A stretch of 64,000 nt of DNA from Takifugu bimaculatus (GCA_004026145.2 CP034975.1:23660111-23724110); one strand, 5' to 3'. Shown: positions 25,341 to 37,965, counted from the stretch's first letter. Notes: generated by a model from the sequence alone, not told the origin. A program made the numbers and translations.

Positions 25341-25409
25341 GTCTCTACACATGTAGCACCACAATTAGGTGGGAACCACCCCAATAAAAAGTTTGTTCTC
25401 GGCTTTGAT
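25341..25409 (+). repeat. Direct repeat copy 2 flanking a (TCTA)n tract
   Basis: Partner of 24922-24982. A second short repeat (AAAAACAAATATGATTTTAC at 25309 and 25559) also recurs, suggesting local duplication around the array. Confidence 0.8.
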
Positions 25410-25756
25410 CTTTTAGAAAAAGTATTCAGTGTGAATCATCCTCTAGATGAATTGTTTCCTTTAGTTCATGTAATAAAGAAAATAAACTCAATATATTTCA
25501 CATCAATTGTAAAAATTGTTGCATAGCTATTTGCAATATAGAAAAAAATATACATAGAAAAACAAATATGATTTTACAAGAGGAAGCTTTAAAAATATAC
25601 CCACACATATGAAGACTGGTTTCATAATGTGTCAGATCTGTGCAGATGAAAATGCCCCGAGTCAGCTGTACTCTCAAATGTGCTGGGATACAATCTTATT
25701 AAGTATATTGTTGCAGTTTGTTGTATTTGGCAACAAAGCAGTAAACATCATCTTTT

Positions 25757-27334
25757 TTAGGTAAAGGTGAACAACATGGATATGTTAAGATCATTAAACA
25801 GCGTTGTAGGCCTGTTATCAAGAAGCTGAGGGTCCAGCCAGACTACAGCTTGTTCCTTCATCTCAAAGGGCGGCAGATTCCTAAAGACAAAGTTTCATTA
25901 ATTTGAACATCAAAAATACACAAAATGGAGACAAAACATACAGCATGAAACACACAAATAACTCATACCGCTTCTATTCCTGCTGGAACTTCTCTAGTGG
26001 TTGTGCTGGCCATTGTTTGGACTGCTGGCCATTGTTTTGACTGCTTGCCAGCGCCTGAGTAATGGTATGCTTCATAGACATGTACATGTTACTTTGATTG
26101 TATCATATATACTTATATTTACTTGAGCTTGTGTAGTGTTGTTGTAAATTTTACCCGTTAAGTTTCACAGATGTGCAGAGGAACCAGATCACACCCGCAA
26201 CAATAAGTGAAATTAAAAGGCCAAACAAGGTCCAACAATCTGTACAATGACCTGTAGATGACATGATTCAAGACATTATAATGTCAGAGTAAATGGTGAC
26301 ACTTTAAGCTAATACCCAGTACAAGTGTGTTTCCGGTAGGTTCTAATTCTCCGGGCATCTGTGTGCCAGGCTCGGTGAACAGTTATGCATGAATCCATAC
26401 GTGTCACAATTTCAAAAAAGGTTGTGAGGACCAGCTGATGCAGATGCTTAAAACATCATGTTGCTACAACTAATCAATCTAAAATAACTGTGTTTCAATA
26501 CATTATTAAATTGAAGCTGAATTATTGAAACAGAAATCTTTTTAATCAGCAAAGATGTCTCAGACACAGAATTTAACCAAGTTTTCAAAACGCAGAACAT
26601 CTGTGGCAGAAAGAGGTTTTACCAGTTAGAAACATGTCACCAGATATGCAGGATGATCACACAGATCCAAAGGTTGCTTTTTTCAGTATTGCACCCTTTA
26701 GGGACGTCACTTCCACCTCAACGTTTACAATAATTACATTCAATTCTGGGAATATTCACGTGTGTGTAGATATGGTCAACTAGATTAGCAGGAATAGTGC
26801 ATGTTGTTTAAAGTTCCTGTCATGTTTCTGGGTAAAAGACTGTCTAAAGCTCTATGAGCTTCAGGGCCTGGGTGAGTTCTCCGCTGTGTTCATGTCAAAC
26901 ACAGAATAAATGGAAACTCCACAGTGGAAATAAAAGCTGAAGACTGTAAACCAAAGCTCACCTGCATTATTGTGGACATACAGGCGGCCGTACTTTGAGC
27001 CATATTCGTTAGAAGCCTCACACTGGTAAAGGCCATTCAGGGATGCATCCATGGTCAAGAACTTAAGTCTTCCATCTTTAACAGTGACAGACGACTCTGG
27101 CCATGAGCCATCAATCCTGAAAGCATCAAAATGAACCTCAATATTGAAACAAGAGACCAGATAAATAATGGCAACTGAGGAGTTCAATTAAAGTTACATT
27201 TTGCTTTCTCTTATACAAATAGACGTACCAATATTTGAATATAACACAATTGATCTTAAATGTTTCAGTTATCCCGTGATGGTGATTGAAGAAATGTGAT
27301 CCTTTGACAGCTCTAATTTGTTAATGACATATAC

Positions 27335-27405
<71 letters not shown>

Positions 27406-30400
27406 GTCTCACAACCTGAGACACCCGAGGATGCTGGCCTAATGCTACACCAATAAATCCCCTGTGAAATGTGGAATGAAACACACAATTGAATGGTGCT
27501 CAACACATTGCCCTCGTCCAAATGAGACAACAGAAAATGCAGAACCTTCCATTCAGGACAGGTTACATGGTCAACATTCACCCAGTCGTAGCCATACTCT
27601 GCAGGCCATTGTGGCTGGTATATTAGGTAGGATGGGATGGGATGATCCTTTATTTGACCCATAATTTGAAATGTGTAGTGTTGCAATGGCGAAGAATGCT
27701 GTGGAACCTTAATAGCGACTATGAAAATACAACAACCAGGAAATCTTGCTGCCTTTTTGGACTTTGTACTAACAAAGAAACTATCACAGTATCTCACTGT
27801 CTTTGAGCCTTTTCTTCTCAACTGAGATGCAAGATAAAAACATCCTAAAGGTCTAAACTGTTTAACTTCAAATACAGTAATAAATTAAATCAGCTATGTA
27901 AATAACTTTACATTATTTGAACATTGTTTCACATGTGTGAATGTATTCTTGCACATATATTATTGCATAGCTTTAACACGTCTTAATGAACAGTAATTAT
28001 CACACAGGTTTTTAATGTAATTATTGCACATCTGTTCATATACATGTTAAACTTCAACACTCTGGTTTAAATGTGCTTATTGTGGTGTTGGACAGCAGAC
28101 CTCAATTCACAGAGACACAAGGTGCCTGCATCACACAGGGTCAATTTTAAGGTGGAATCATTATGGTATGTCAATTTCTTTTTGGTTTCCAAAGTAAGAA
28201 ACTAAAAGAGGACGAGCTGGAACTTGTCCCTACTTTCATAGTGCAGGGATTTATGATCCAGGTCATGGTCACAACGTAGTTTATATAAAGCCTCAAGAAT
28301 AGGCTACGAGGGCATTTATTCATCCAAGTCCATAGTGACGGTGAGAGTGAGGCTGAACCTGATCAGCCATTATCAATACTGGCCTTTTTCATCAGACAGG
28401 AACAAGGTTTTTCTTTGAGAGAAATGAACAGATGTTGGTTGCAACCACTCTACCTGGTCCAGACAATCTCTGGCTTTGGCTTGGCAGCAGTGTCACAGGA
28501 AAAAGAACCATCTGGTTGCTCATTGATATTCACTTCAGAGGGAGGAACTATAAAAACAAAAAGGCTGTGTTATTGCTGCAAGTAAAAACATACAGAGTTC
28601 ATTTCAGAACAATGGATCACCCTTTGCATGGCTTCCCTCTGGACTGAGGCACGACATGTACCCTATTTACTAATTATGATATATTTACTTAATTACTATG
28701 ATGTGTGAAGAACTTCTGTCTTTTTAAAAAGTGACATATAACAAGTGTTATTATTTATTGTGAGTGTAGTAGAAAAGTCAAAGGATAAATGTGTTGATGC
28801 ATTGCCAACTCTTCAGACTTCATTTATGCTGTGATTGCACTAATAATACTGTAAATCCATGTTGCCACTCAGCTGGGACAAGTGTGTAGTGACGTCACAT
28901 GAGCGAGGGTGTAAAACATCCCACACAGATAAGGGAACATACGGGTCGTGTTATCTGCTTCATCACTCTGGTTTCATCACTCAGTGACTCACTGTACAAA
29001 CACAGGCGCTGTTGAGAGCAGCTGCCCTTTTTCCCTTAACTGTCGTTTATCTGCACCTGCCACTGAATAAAACGGTTGTTGGAGTTCGTTACTTATCTAC
29101 ACGTTACTTTTTTCTTTCGTGGTGTTTCAAGGACACAAAGCTGACGGATAAATGTGTTTCCTTTGTTAACTGAGGTTGCAAAACCACAGGAAACGGTTGG
29201 AGGCGTTAGAGATAAATTAACACGTATTTTACATGTATAATAAAAAATAAGCCAGCCAGGACTGCAGCTCACTGTGTTCCCTAATTTGACAGGAAACAAA
29301 GTAAAAACTCAAAAGATTTCAGACTTTAGCTTAGTTCTCTTTACAGTGTAATATACATGTGGCTCAGGACTACAACACGGTCTCATATTCATTTTTAAAC
29401 ATCTGTGCTTGTGCGTGGACCAAGACATGAAGAAGTCACTTGTTTAAGCCATTAAATAATTTTTCACAAAGGCGCCCAGAAGGTTCTCTAGAAGAACATG
29501 CTGGTCCACTTAATAGGTTCAAGGAAAAGAAAAACAAAGGGATGCATTAGTGAATACATGGTCATTTGCACAAAGTTTTAATGTCTCTGAAGCACAAGCT
29601 TGAAGTACTGTCTCAAGGCTGACCTGTGCTCGTTGGGCTTTAAGGCTCTTGTGCATGTATTTATCCAAATATGATGTTTGGTCTATTTCTGAAACAACAG
29701 AGTGGAATCTGCCATATTTTTGAATATTGATTCACCATAATCCACAGATACAATGACATTAATCTCCTCCAAAATGTAATTATTTGACAGCCCACTGTAA
29801 ATCTAGTTAAAAGAAAAATTAAGACATTTTAAAAAGGAGAGAGGTCTGTTTGTAGTGATTTGAAGATTTATTTTACCACAACTGGAAGCTTCTCTGCATC
29901 TAACACAATAAACAGAACATGTTCAGTTCTTTTACTACACTGTTCCTATCTTCACAATGTGAGGTAACAGTGTGAGTGAGAAATTGGTATTTAGAGGAAT
30001 ATTAATACTCACAGTAAATCTGTATGGTGAAGGGCAGAGTTTGGTCTTTAGTGGCTTTACTGGTGACGACACACTGGACCAACTGTTGATCGAGTTCTCT
30101 GGATGGGACTCCAACAAGTGAGCCAAAGGTAGTTACTGTTCCATTGCGGTGCTCAATAGCATTGCTAATAGTTGTGAGATTCCCTGGTAAATTACCAAAG
30201 AGCCAAGACACAGTTGCAGGTGGTTTGGAACCAGCAGCTGTGCAGGTAGCGAGGGAAACCTCCTTATCACCCAAAACAGGATGATTGTCAACTAGGCTTG
30301 AAACCGGAGGCACTAGAAGGATCACAGTTCACACCAATGTCAAACAAGTCACTTCAGAGACTGACTTTCACTCTCTGGCTCCTTTCACACATGCACTCTA

Positions 30401-31697
30401 TTCCTGAAGTCGTGCACCAGATGATCGTTTACTACATTGTATTCTGGTTCATGCACCCACCATTATGATCACTGAGAGGGGAACTCTTGAATTGACATTG
30501 AATTGTAGCTAGTTGGTTCACAGTTTCAGAATTTTCTGGTGGAGCTGATGTTGAAGCAAACACAGCTCTAAACATTCTCTGGAGTGCACATGTGAGAGAG
30601 GCTTCAGACACACAAATATACATACCAACAACATTTAGAGATATCGTTTTCTGCTGCTGAGTTGCGCCAGGGAACAAAGTGAAGGCACAAGTGTAGATTC
30701 CTTCATCCATCAGTGTGATGCCGGACAGCTCCAAAGATCCATTTTTATCATCAATGTTTCCAATGAATTTGACTCGGTCACCATCTCCATTTATAACTTT
30801 TAGTCCAGATTCTGGCGTAATGGTAACTAATTCTGAATCCTGAGGGTGACCTCTCGTATACCTCTCCCATGATATCTGAGACACAGTGTCTGTGGTGTCG
30901 ATGACATTGCACAATAAGACACCTGTTTCTCCTTGAATGACCGATACGTCCCTTCCAACCACAGACGGGGCTGAAAGATAGAGATAAAAGTCTCATTCAA
31001 ATCTGATTTAATCAGCAACACACAGGCTGAAATGGAAAATGTCTCATGAATTAAATTCAACAGTTTTTCCTTATTCCACCATAATCGGTTGACACAAAGA
31101 CATGAAAATTCATCTGACTCGCCGCAACATTATGAACCGATGATTTAGACCAAAATAAAGAAATTCACAGACTAACTGGGAAAAGAATGCAACAGATACA
31201 TATGTTTGTTTGCGAGGTGTGTGGGTGTGGGTTCACATGTCAGTGGTCTGGCAGGTGGTTTGGAAGAAGGAAGGTAATAAATTCACCTGGAATAATGAAA
31301 TAAATATAATTGTTGCACAAGCTACAGAAAAGGTCTCTCGTTTCCGCATCTGTTGATGGTCCAAAGGTTACCCATATGGGCGTTGGCGGAGTTTGCCCCT
31401 GAATGGGTCGCCAGCTCGGCATACGACCCGCTATCCGCGATGATTACAAATTACAACCCCTAATCTCTACCAAAATACATCGTAGGTCTACATTCATGGC
31501 TTCTACAGTCACAATAGCAAATAACAAGCTGATAATTACAAATTACAACCCCAAATCTCTACCAAAATACATCGTGGGCCTACATTCATGGCTTCTACAG
31601 TCACAATAGCAAATAACAAGCTGATACCTCCGACAGTTGTTCCCAGGATCATCAGGAAGCCCACCGCAAATATGATGATGTTGCGGAAAAAACACAT
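25757..31697 (-). CDS. Nectin/PVR-like three-Ig-domain membrane receptor, seven exons
   Basis: Predicted exons, 5' to 3' on the minus strand: 31628-31697, 30626-30970, 30013-30312, 28454-28547, 26962-27116, 26155-26251 and 25757-25880. Each is bounded by AG/GT with matching phases, and the total is 1185 bp, i.e. 394 codons plus stop. Residues 1-23 form a hydrophobic signal peptide starting MCFFRN. A V-type Ig domain (24-138) has CNV, ISWER and DEGIYTC. A second Ig domain (139-238) has TCTAAG, VSW and QCVV. A third (239-321) is split by an intron between its halves, as in nectin genes. One membrane span (about 328-347) and a 47-residue tail follow. Such proteins mediate cell-cell recognition at the plasma membrane. 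The tail lacks the C-terminal afadin/PDZ motif of classical nectins, so this is a relative, not an orthologue I can name. The splicing is inferred and untested. Confidence 0.72.
27336..27405 (+). repeat. (ATT)n microsatellite
   Basis: About 23 ATT units in intron 4 of the nectin-like gene. Confidence 0.95.
31441..31625 (-). repeat. 92-bp tandem duplication in intron 1 of the nectin-like gene
   Basis: Two near-identical copies (ATTACAAATTACAACCCC to CAAATAACAAGCTGATA) lie next to the donor site of exon 1. Only the copy nearer the exon continues into the coding sequence. A single related copy sits beside exon 1 of the duplicate gene (38227-38305). Confidence 0.85.
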
Positions 31698-31777
31698 AAT
31701 CAACCGACCATGGAGGAAACTTCTGTCGGTTTGTGCTTCTGTGTATCAGTACAGGGGAGGACACGCCTTCTTCAGGG

Positions 31778-31790
31778 TGGCGTCACTTCC
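31778..31790 (-). promoter_or_regulatory. ETS/CRE-like composite site upstream of nectin-like gene exon 1
   Basis: TGGCGTCACTTCC on the plus strand reads GGAAGTGACGCCA on the minus, joining an ETS core to a CRE with one mismatch. It lies 81-93 bp upstream of the start codon. Related copies lie at 37953-37965 and 38463-38475, where the CRE is perfect. Confidence 0.45.
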
Positions 31791-31836
31791 TATGATCACA
31801 GACGCAGAGTTTCACTTGCTCCTCGATACACAGTGA

Positions 31837-31874
<38 letters not shown>
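31837..31874 (+). repeat. (ATA)n microsatellite
   Basis: About 12 ATA units upstream of the nectin-like gene. Degenerate AAT/AAC tracts occur at the matching place beside the duplicates (38006-38031, 38521-38560). Confidence 0.9.
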
Positions 31875-31875
<1 letters not shown>

Positions 31876-31969
31876 CCTCCTGGGCTACCACCTTATCGTG
31901 ATGGAGGGGTTTGCGTAGCTCAATGATCCTCGGAGCTCTGTTGTCTGGGGCTTTATGCCCCTGGTAGGC
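31875..31969 (+). mobile_element. Fragment resembling the 5' end of a fish LINE (RTE-like)
   Basis: The stretch from CCCTCCTGGGCTACCACC to the hAT terminus resembles a leader seen in many teleost LINE copies. This comes from memory of the repeat family, not a search. It is cut off abruptly by the hAT element at 31970. Confidence 0.35.
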
Positions 31970-33028
31970 TAGTGATGGGACGAGCGACACTGGTGCGTCA
32001 GCACTGTGCCGAGAGCTCAAGAGTGAAACCCCGTATCGGTGCGTGTAAGAAAGAATCACGTGACCGATACAGGAATTGTATCGTTTGGATGTGCCGCGTC
32101 AAAGTGTGTTTATAAGGAAACAAACTGGATCGACATGTCGTGGGTTTGTTGAATGGAGTTTTGCAGTTGCGCAATTATGGATCGTTCTAAGAAGTTTTCC
32201 CCAGTGTGGAATCATTTTGATCTTGTGACTCCAAACAAGGGAAATCTTTTTCTCCTTTGAGCATTGTTTACTGTTATATACAATTTTTAACGGTGGCGCA
32301 TTGCACTCACTTTATCAAGTGAATGACCTGTGATACATATGATAGTCAGTTAAAAAGCCTTACAGTTGCTTTATTCATTTTAGGGTGTCTTTTTTTAACA
32401 AGTGAATGCAATGCACCACCTTAGTTTTTACTCTGTTCTAGTAAGAGGTTTGAATTGTTTTCAGATAAATTCACTTTTTATGTTATTGTAGGTGTCTTAC
32501 ATCAATAAGAGCACTTCATCAATGCTGAGGCATTATAGAGCTCGGCATGGCATGAAGAATTGGCAGATACTCGTGAGAGCACCAGAAAACATATCCACAT
32601 CTGCATCAACTTGCACTTAAAACTCTCTGCTCACCATCGTCATCTGTACCGTGTGAAAGAGTATTTTCTAAGGCTGGGGAGCTGGTGTTTAAGAGGAGAA
32701 ATCGCCTTGGAGCAAAGACACTCCAAAAACTTTTGTTCCTCAATAAAAATTCATAACTTTTTTGTCTTTTATTTCATATGATTTAACAGGTAGGTTAACA
32801 AATGTGTGTACATAAGTAAAAAATTGTAACTCTGAATTGTAACTCAAATGGGAATGCTATATTTTACATACAAACTCAGTTTAGCAAACAAGGAATTCCT
32901 TTACCTGCAATCATTTGATAACTACTGCAGAGGTCACTATCGGGTGACCAACACAGTATCAATACAGTGCCGACACAGTTTGTGTAGTGTGTCAATACAC
33001 TCCTTGAGGTATCATCGTCCCATCACTA
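31970..33028 (+). mobile_element. Internally deleted hAT element
   Basis: The termini are inverted repeats: TAGTGATGGGACGA at the left and TCGTCCCATCACTA at the right. Inside are relics of the BED-finger start (WNHFDLVTPNK at about 32207) and of the hAT C-terminal dimerisation region (VKEYFLRLGS, 32653 onward, frame-shifted). The catalytic middle is missing. The 8 bp on the two sides do not match (TGGTAGGC and GTTTCATC), so one flank has probably been rearranged. It sits exactly where homology to the nectin-like gene resumes (33036). Confidence 0.75.
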
Positions 33029-33669
33029 GTTTCATCATCATCATTGTTTGGACTGCTGGCCATTGTTTTGACTGCTTGCCAGTGCCTGAGTAATGGTATG
33101 CTTCATAGACATGTACGTGTTACTTTGATTGCATCATATATACTTATATTTACTTGAGCTTGTGTAGTGTTGTTGTAAATTTTACCTGTTTTTTCCAACA
33201 CATGGCGAGCAACAGGATCACACCCACAGCAAAAATAGAAATGAAAATGACTGACAAGGTCCAACAAACTGTACAATGACCTGTAGATGACATGATTCAA
33301 GACATTATAATGTCAGAGTAAATGGTGACACTTTAGATTAATACCCAGTACAAGTGTGTTTCTGGTAGGTTCTAATTCTCCGGGCATCTGTGTGCCAGGC
33401 TCGGTGAACAGTAATGCATGAATCCATACGTGTCACAATTTCAAAAAAGGTTGTGAGGACCAGCTGATGCAGATGCTTAAAACATCATGTTGCTACAACT
33501 AATCAATCTAAAATAACTGTGTTTCAATACATTATTAAATTGAAGCTGAATTATTGAAACAGAAATCTTTTTAAATCAGCAAAGATGTCTCAGACACAGA
33601 ATTTCACCAAGTTTTCAAAAAGCAGAACATCTGTGGCAGAAAGAGGTTTTACCAGTTAGAAACATGTTA

Positions 33670-36190
33670 CCAGAATCAGAATCAGATTTATTTATTGCCA
33701 TTGTTCATGTAGTACACAGTATTACACAAGCTAGGAATTTGTCTCGGTGTGACGCTGCAACATTCAACATAGAGAAGACAATAACACTAGAATAAGATAA
33801 ATAAGATAAGACATATATATATATAAATAGTAAGGAATAGGTAATGTGTATTCCTATAATGTGCAAGAGCAGCAGTTAAGTTAAGGTTAGAAGTCCACAG
33901 TGCAGGTCAATGCAAAAGTAGTGTATTGTTCATGAGTCCGACTGGCTGCTGTACATGGTGCTTAAGTGATAAGTCACTTGGTGTTCAGCAGCCTGATGGC
34001 AGAGGAGAAGAAGCTGTTCATGTAGCGGGAGGTTTTGGTCCGAATGGACCGTAGTCTCCTGCCTGAGGGGAGGGGGGAAAACAGTCCGTGACCAGGGTGG
34101 GAAGGGTCGGCCGTGATCCGACCTGCACGCCTCCGGGTCCTGGAGATATACAGGTCCTGGATGGATGGAAGCCTGCAGCCGATCACCTTCTCGGCAGCGC
34201 GCACGACGCGCTGCAGCCTCAGTCTGTCCCTGGCGGTGGCGCCAGCGAACCACACGGTGATGGAGGAGGTGAGGATGGACTCGATGATGGCCGTATAAAA
34301 CTGCGCCAACATCCTGGGAGGCAGTTTGAGCTTCCTCAGCTTCCGTAAGAAGAACATCCTTTGCTGGGCCTTCTTGATGAGGGAGCTGATGTTCGGCTCC
34401 CACTTAAGGTCCCGGGTGATGGTGGTGCCCAGGAAGCGGAAGGAGTCCGCGATGGTGATGGGGGAGTCCATGAGGGCAAGGGGGGGCAAAGGGGCTGTGA
34501 CTTTCCTGAAGTCCACAATCATCTCCACTGTCTTCTGAGCATTCAGCTGCAGGTTGTTGTGTCCGCACCAGGACACCAGTTGAGCCACCTCCCTCCTGTA
34601 GGCAGTCTCATCGCCATTGGAGATGAGACCGATGAGGGTGGTGTCATCCGCAAACTTGATCAGTTTGACAGACTGGTGGCTTGAGGTGCAGCAGTTTGTA
34701 TACAGGGAGAAGAGGAGGGGGGAAAGTACACAGCCCTGGGGTGATCCAGTGCTGATGGTGACGGAGTCCGAGACAGTCTTCCCCAGCCGCACATACTGCC
34801 TCCGATCCGTCAGGAAGTGAGTGATCCACCTGCAGAGGGAGGCAGGCACACTAAGCTGGGACAGCTTGTCCTGTAGCAGAGCGGGGCGGATGGTGTTGAA
34901 CGCAGAGCTGAAGTCCACGAACAGGATCCTCGCGTAGGTTCCCGGGGAGTCCAGATGCTGCAGGATGGAGTGAAGGGCCAGGTTGACCGCGTCGTCCACA
35001 GATCTGTTGGCTCTGTAGGCGAACTGCAGTGGATCCAGGAGGGGGGTGGTGATGGACTTGAGGTGTGGCAGGATCAGGCGCTCTAAGGACTTCATGACTA
35101 CAGAGGTGAGCGCCACAGGTCTGTAGTCGTTAAGCCCGGTGATCCGTGGCTTCTTGGGGACAGGGACGATGGTTGAGGTTTTGAGGCAGGCTGGCACCTG
35201 GCACAACTCCAGGGAGGAGTTGAAGATGTCTGTGAAGACAGGAGTCAGCTCCTCTGCGCAGTGCCTCAGGGTGGAAGGAGACACGCCCTCCGGGCCAGGG
35301 GCCTTGTTCAACCTGGCGAACTGCCTGCGCACATCCTGTTCACTGATGGTGAGTGGAGGGGGGAACTGGTGGTAAGTGATGGGGGGGGGACTGATGGTGA
35401 GTGATGGTGAGTGGAGGGGGGGAGGAGGAGGGGACTGCCTTTGATGGAGTGAGGTCCATGGGGGCAGCTACACTGGGGGGGGGGGTGTTGGGCATAGTGG
35501 AGGGACAGGCTCTGCCAAAGGGCTTTGTCGTCCTGACCCTTTGAAGCCTGAGGCCTGTAGTCGGTGATCTGCCTCAGGCCTCTCCACAGAGAAGCAGAGT
35601 CGTTAGCAGTAAACTGCTGCTGAAGTTTCTCCGAATACACAGATTTAACTCTCCTCAGTTCCTTGCTAAACCGGTATTTGGCCTCTCTGTAGCAGTCTCT
35701 GTCTCCACTTTTCAGCGCTGCTTCCTTTTCTTTCCTGATCTGTCTGAGTCTCGGTGTGAACCAGGGCTTGTCATTGGAATAACTCACCCTAGTGCGCGTT
35801 GGTAGAAAGCACTCCTCACAAAAGTGGATATATGAGGTCACAGTGTCCGTGTACTCATCCAGATCATGTGTGGCCCCTTTAAACATGTCCCAGTCAGTTG
35901 TGTCTAAGCACATGCGCAGCTCCTCCACAGCCTCACTGGTCCATCTCTTCGTGGTGCTCACGGCTGGCTTTGTTAGTTTCAGTTTCTGTCTGTATGTGGG
36001 GATCAGGTGGACCATCACGTGATCAGACAGTCCTAGCGCAGCACGGGGGATGGCCCGATACGCGTCCTTCACTGTGGTGTAACAGTGATCCAGCGTGTTC
36101 TCTGCTCTGGTGGGGCATTTGATAAACTGTTTGTACCTGGGGAGCTCGTAACTCAGGTTGCTCTGATTAAGCACGATAACCAGAGCATGT
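33670..36190 (-). mobile_element. L2/CR1-type LINE, 5'-truncated
   Basis: A non-LTR retrotransposon on the minus strand, inserted into the duplicated nectin-like gene. The uninterrupted homologue at 26634-26650 shows the empty site. An approximate repeat of CATGT(T)ACCAG at both edges looks like the target duplication. The 3' end on the minus strand finishes with the ATCTGATTCTG-type short repeats common in fish L2 elements. The 5' end stops inside the endonuclease domain. Confidence 0.85.
33974..36174 (-). pseudogene. LINE ORF2: endonuclease C-terminus and reverse transcriptase, frameshifted
   Basis: The upstream frame (35308-36174) holds the end of an APE-type endonuclease (NTLDHCYTTVKDAYRAIPRA, LGLSDHVMVHLIP). 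The downstream frame (33974-35332, 452 codons) is an open reverse transcriptase with NKAPGPEGVSPSTLR, LNDYRPVALTS, LFVDFSSAFNTI, GSPQGCVLSP and the catalytic FADDTT. The C-terminal part ends RRLRSIRTKTSRYMNSF. The two frames differ, probably through slippage at the G-runs around 35370-35490. The long open RT frame suggests a fairly recent insertion. The missing 5' part means it cannot move by itself. Confidence 0.9.
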
Positions 36191-37489
36191 ACCAGATATG
36201 CAGGATGATCACACAGATCAAAAGGTTGCTTTTTTCAGTATTGCACCCTTTAGGGACGTCACTTCCACCTCAACTTTTACAATAATTACATTCAATTCTG
36301 GGAATATTCACGTGTGTGTAGATATGGTCAACTAGATTAGCAGGAATAGTGCATGTTGTTTAAAGTTCCTCTCATGTTTCTGGGTAAAAGACTGTCTAAA
36401 GCTCTATGAGCTTCAGGGCCTGGGTGAGTTCTCCGCTGTGTTCATGTCAAACACAGAATAAATGGAAACTCCACAGTGGAAATAAAAGCTGAAGACTGTA
36501 AACCAAAGCTCACCTGCATTATTGTGGACATACAGGCGGCCGTACTTTGAGCCGTATTCGTTAGAAGCCTCACACTGGTAAAGGCCATTCAGGGATGCAT
36601 CCATGGTCAAGAACTTAAGTCTTCCATCTTTAACAGTGACAGACGACTCTGGCCATGAGCCATCAATCCTGAAAACATCAAAATAAACCTCAATATTGAA
36701 ACAAGAGACCAGAAAGTTACATTTTGCTTTCTCTTATACAAATAGACGTACCTATATTTGAATTTAACACAATGAATTTGACTCGGTCACCATCTCCATT
36801 TATAACTTTTAGTCCAGATTCTGGTGTAATGGTAACGAATTCTGAATCCTGAGGGTGACCTCTAGTGCGCCTCTCCCATGATATCTGAGACACATTGTCA
36901 TCGGTGTCGATGACATTGCACAATAAGACACCTGTTTCTCCTTGAATGACCAACACGTCCCTTCCAACCACAGACGGGGCTGAAAGATAGAGATAAAAGT
37001 CTCATTCAAATCTGATTTAATCAGCAACACACAGGCTGAAATGGAAAATGTCTCATGAATTAAATTCAACAGTTTTTCCTTATTCCACCATAATCGGTTG
37101 ACACAAAGACATGAAAATTCATCTGACTCGCCGCAACATTATGAACCGATGATTTAGACCAAAATAAAGAAATTCACAGACTAACTGGGAAAAGAATGCA
37201 ACAGATAAATATGTTTGTTTGCGAGGTGGGTGGGTGTGGGTTCACATGTCAGTGGTCTGGCAGGTGGTTTGGAAGAAGGAAGGTAATAAATTCACCTGGA
37301 ATAATGAAATAAATATAACTGTCTCTTGTTTCTGCATTCGAGTTGATGGTGCAGTGCTCTCTCACTCAGCAATGACGAAGAAGCGTTTGGAGTCACAATA
37401 ATCTCCTCTTAACCGCTTTTCCCCTTTCGGGATAACGGGGAGGGTGCACATATATCGCCAGCTCGCCATGTGACCCGCTACCCGCGATG

Positions 37490-37890
37490 AGAACAAATTA
37501 TAGCTCCATCATCACAAAGGAAGTACCTCAGGCCACCACCTCTGTTTAAGGATGGTTTTTCCAATTTGACATGGATAGCGTCCTTCCTATCACCCACATA
37601 CAATGCAGTCCTCCACTCCTTCCAACAGCAAAACAAACATTCACACCATTCCAGGAGACCCAGTGACTCACCACCATGTGATCCAGCAGACAAAGGGGAG
37701 ACACCTCAACAGAAACTAGGTGAACGACCCGACCAACGACCCTCAGGTGACCACCCAGATCATTAGCATGCAGATGGTCCACAGGGGCTATATATTTTCA
37801 AGCTCTCTCCCCAGCGATTTCAGAACTGAAGAAGCCTTCTGGATAGAAGGCGATACGTCTTCAAGAGAAGAAACACAGTCCAGTTGACAT
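37490..37890 (-). mobile_element. Remnant of a Penelope-like (GIY-YIG) retroelement
   Basis: The minus strand encodes RKDAIHVKLEKPSLNRGGGL, which resembles the conserved end of the GIY-YIG-containing polyprotein of fish Penelope-like elements. The sequence beyond it (GAAGAAGCC...ACGTCTTCAAGA on the plus strand) resembles the commonly associated flank. Family naming is from memory. The fragment interrupts the promoter-proximal part of the duplicated nectin-like locus. Confidence 0.5.
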
Positions 37891-37952
37891 AGAAAACTAC
37901 CTTGGATGTTTATCAGTACATTCGGGTTGGCAAGGCCACGCCTTCTTCAGTG

Positions 37953-37965
37953 TGACGTCACTTCC
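37953..37965 (-). promoter_or_regulatory. ETS/CRE composite site, orphan promoter copy
   Basis: TGACGTCACTTCC on the plus strand, inside a stretch of about 100 bp (37915-38020) repeated from the nectin-like promoter. No exon 1 follows this copy. Confidence 0.4.

Noticed and set aside
27321..27821. 166-codon minus-strand frame with poly-Asn
   Set aside because: It lies in an intron of the nectin-like gene and its tail is the (ATT)n microsatellite.
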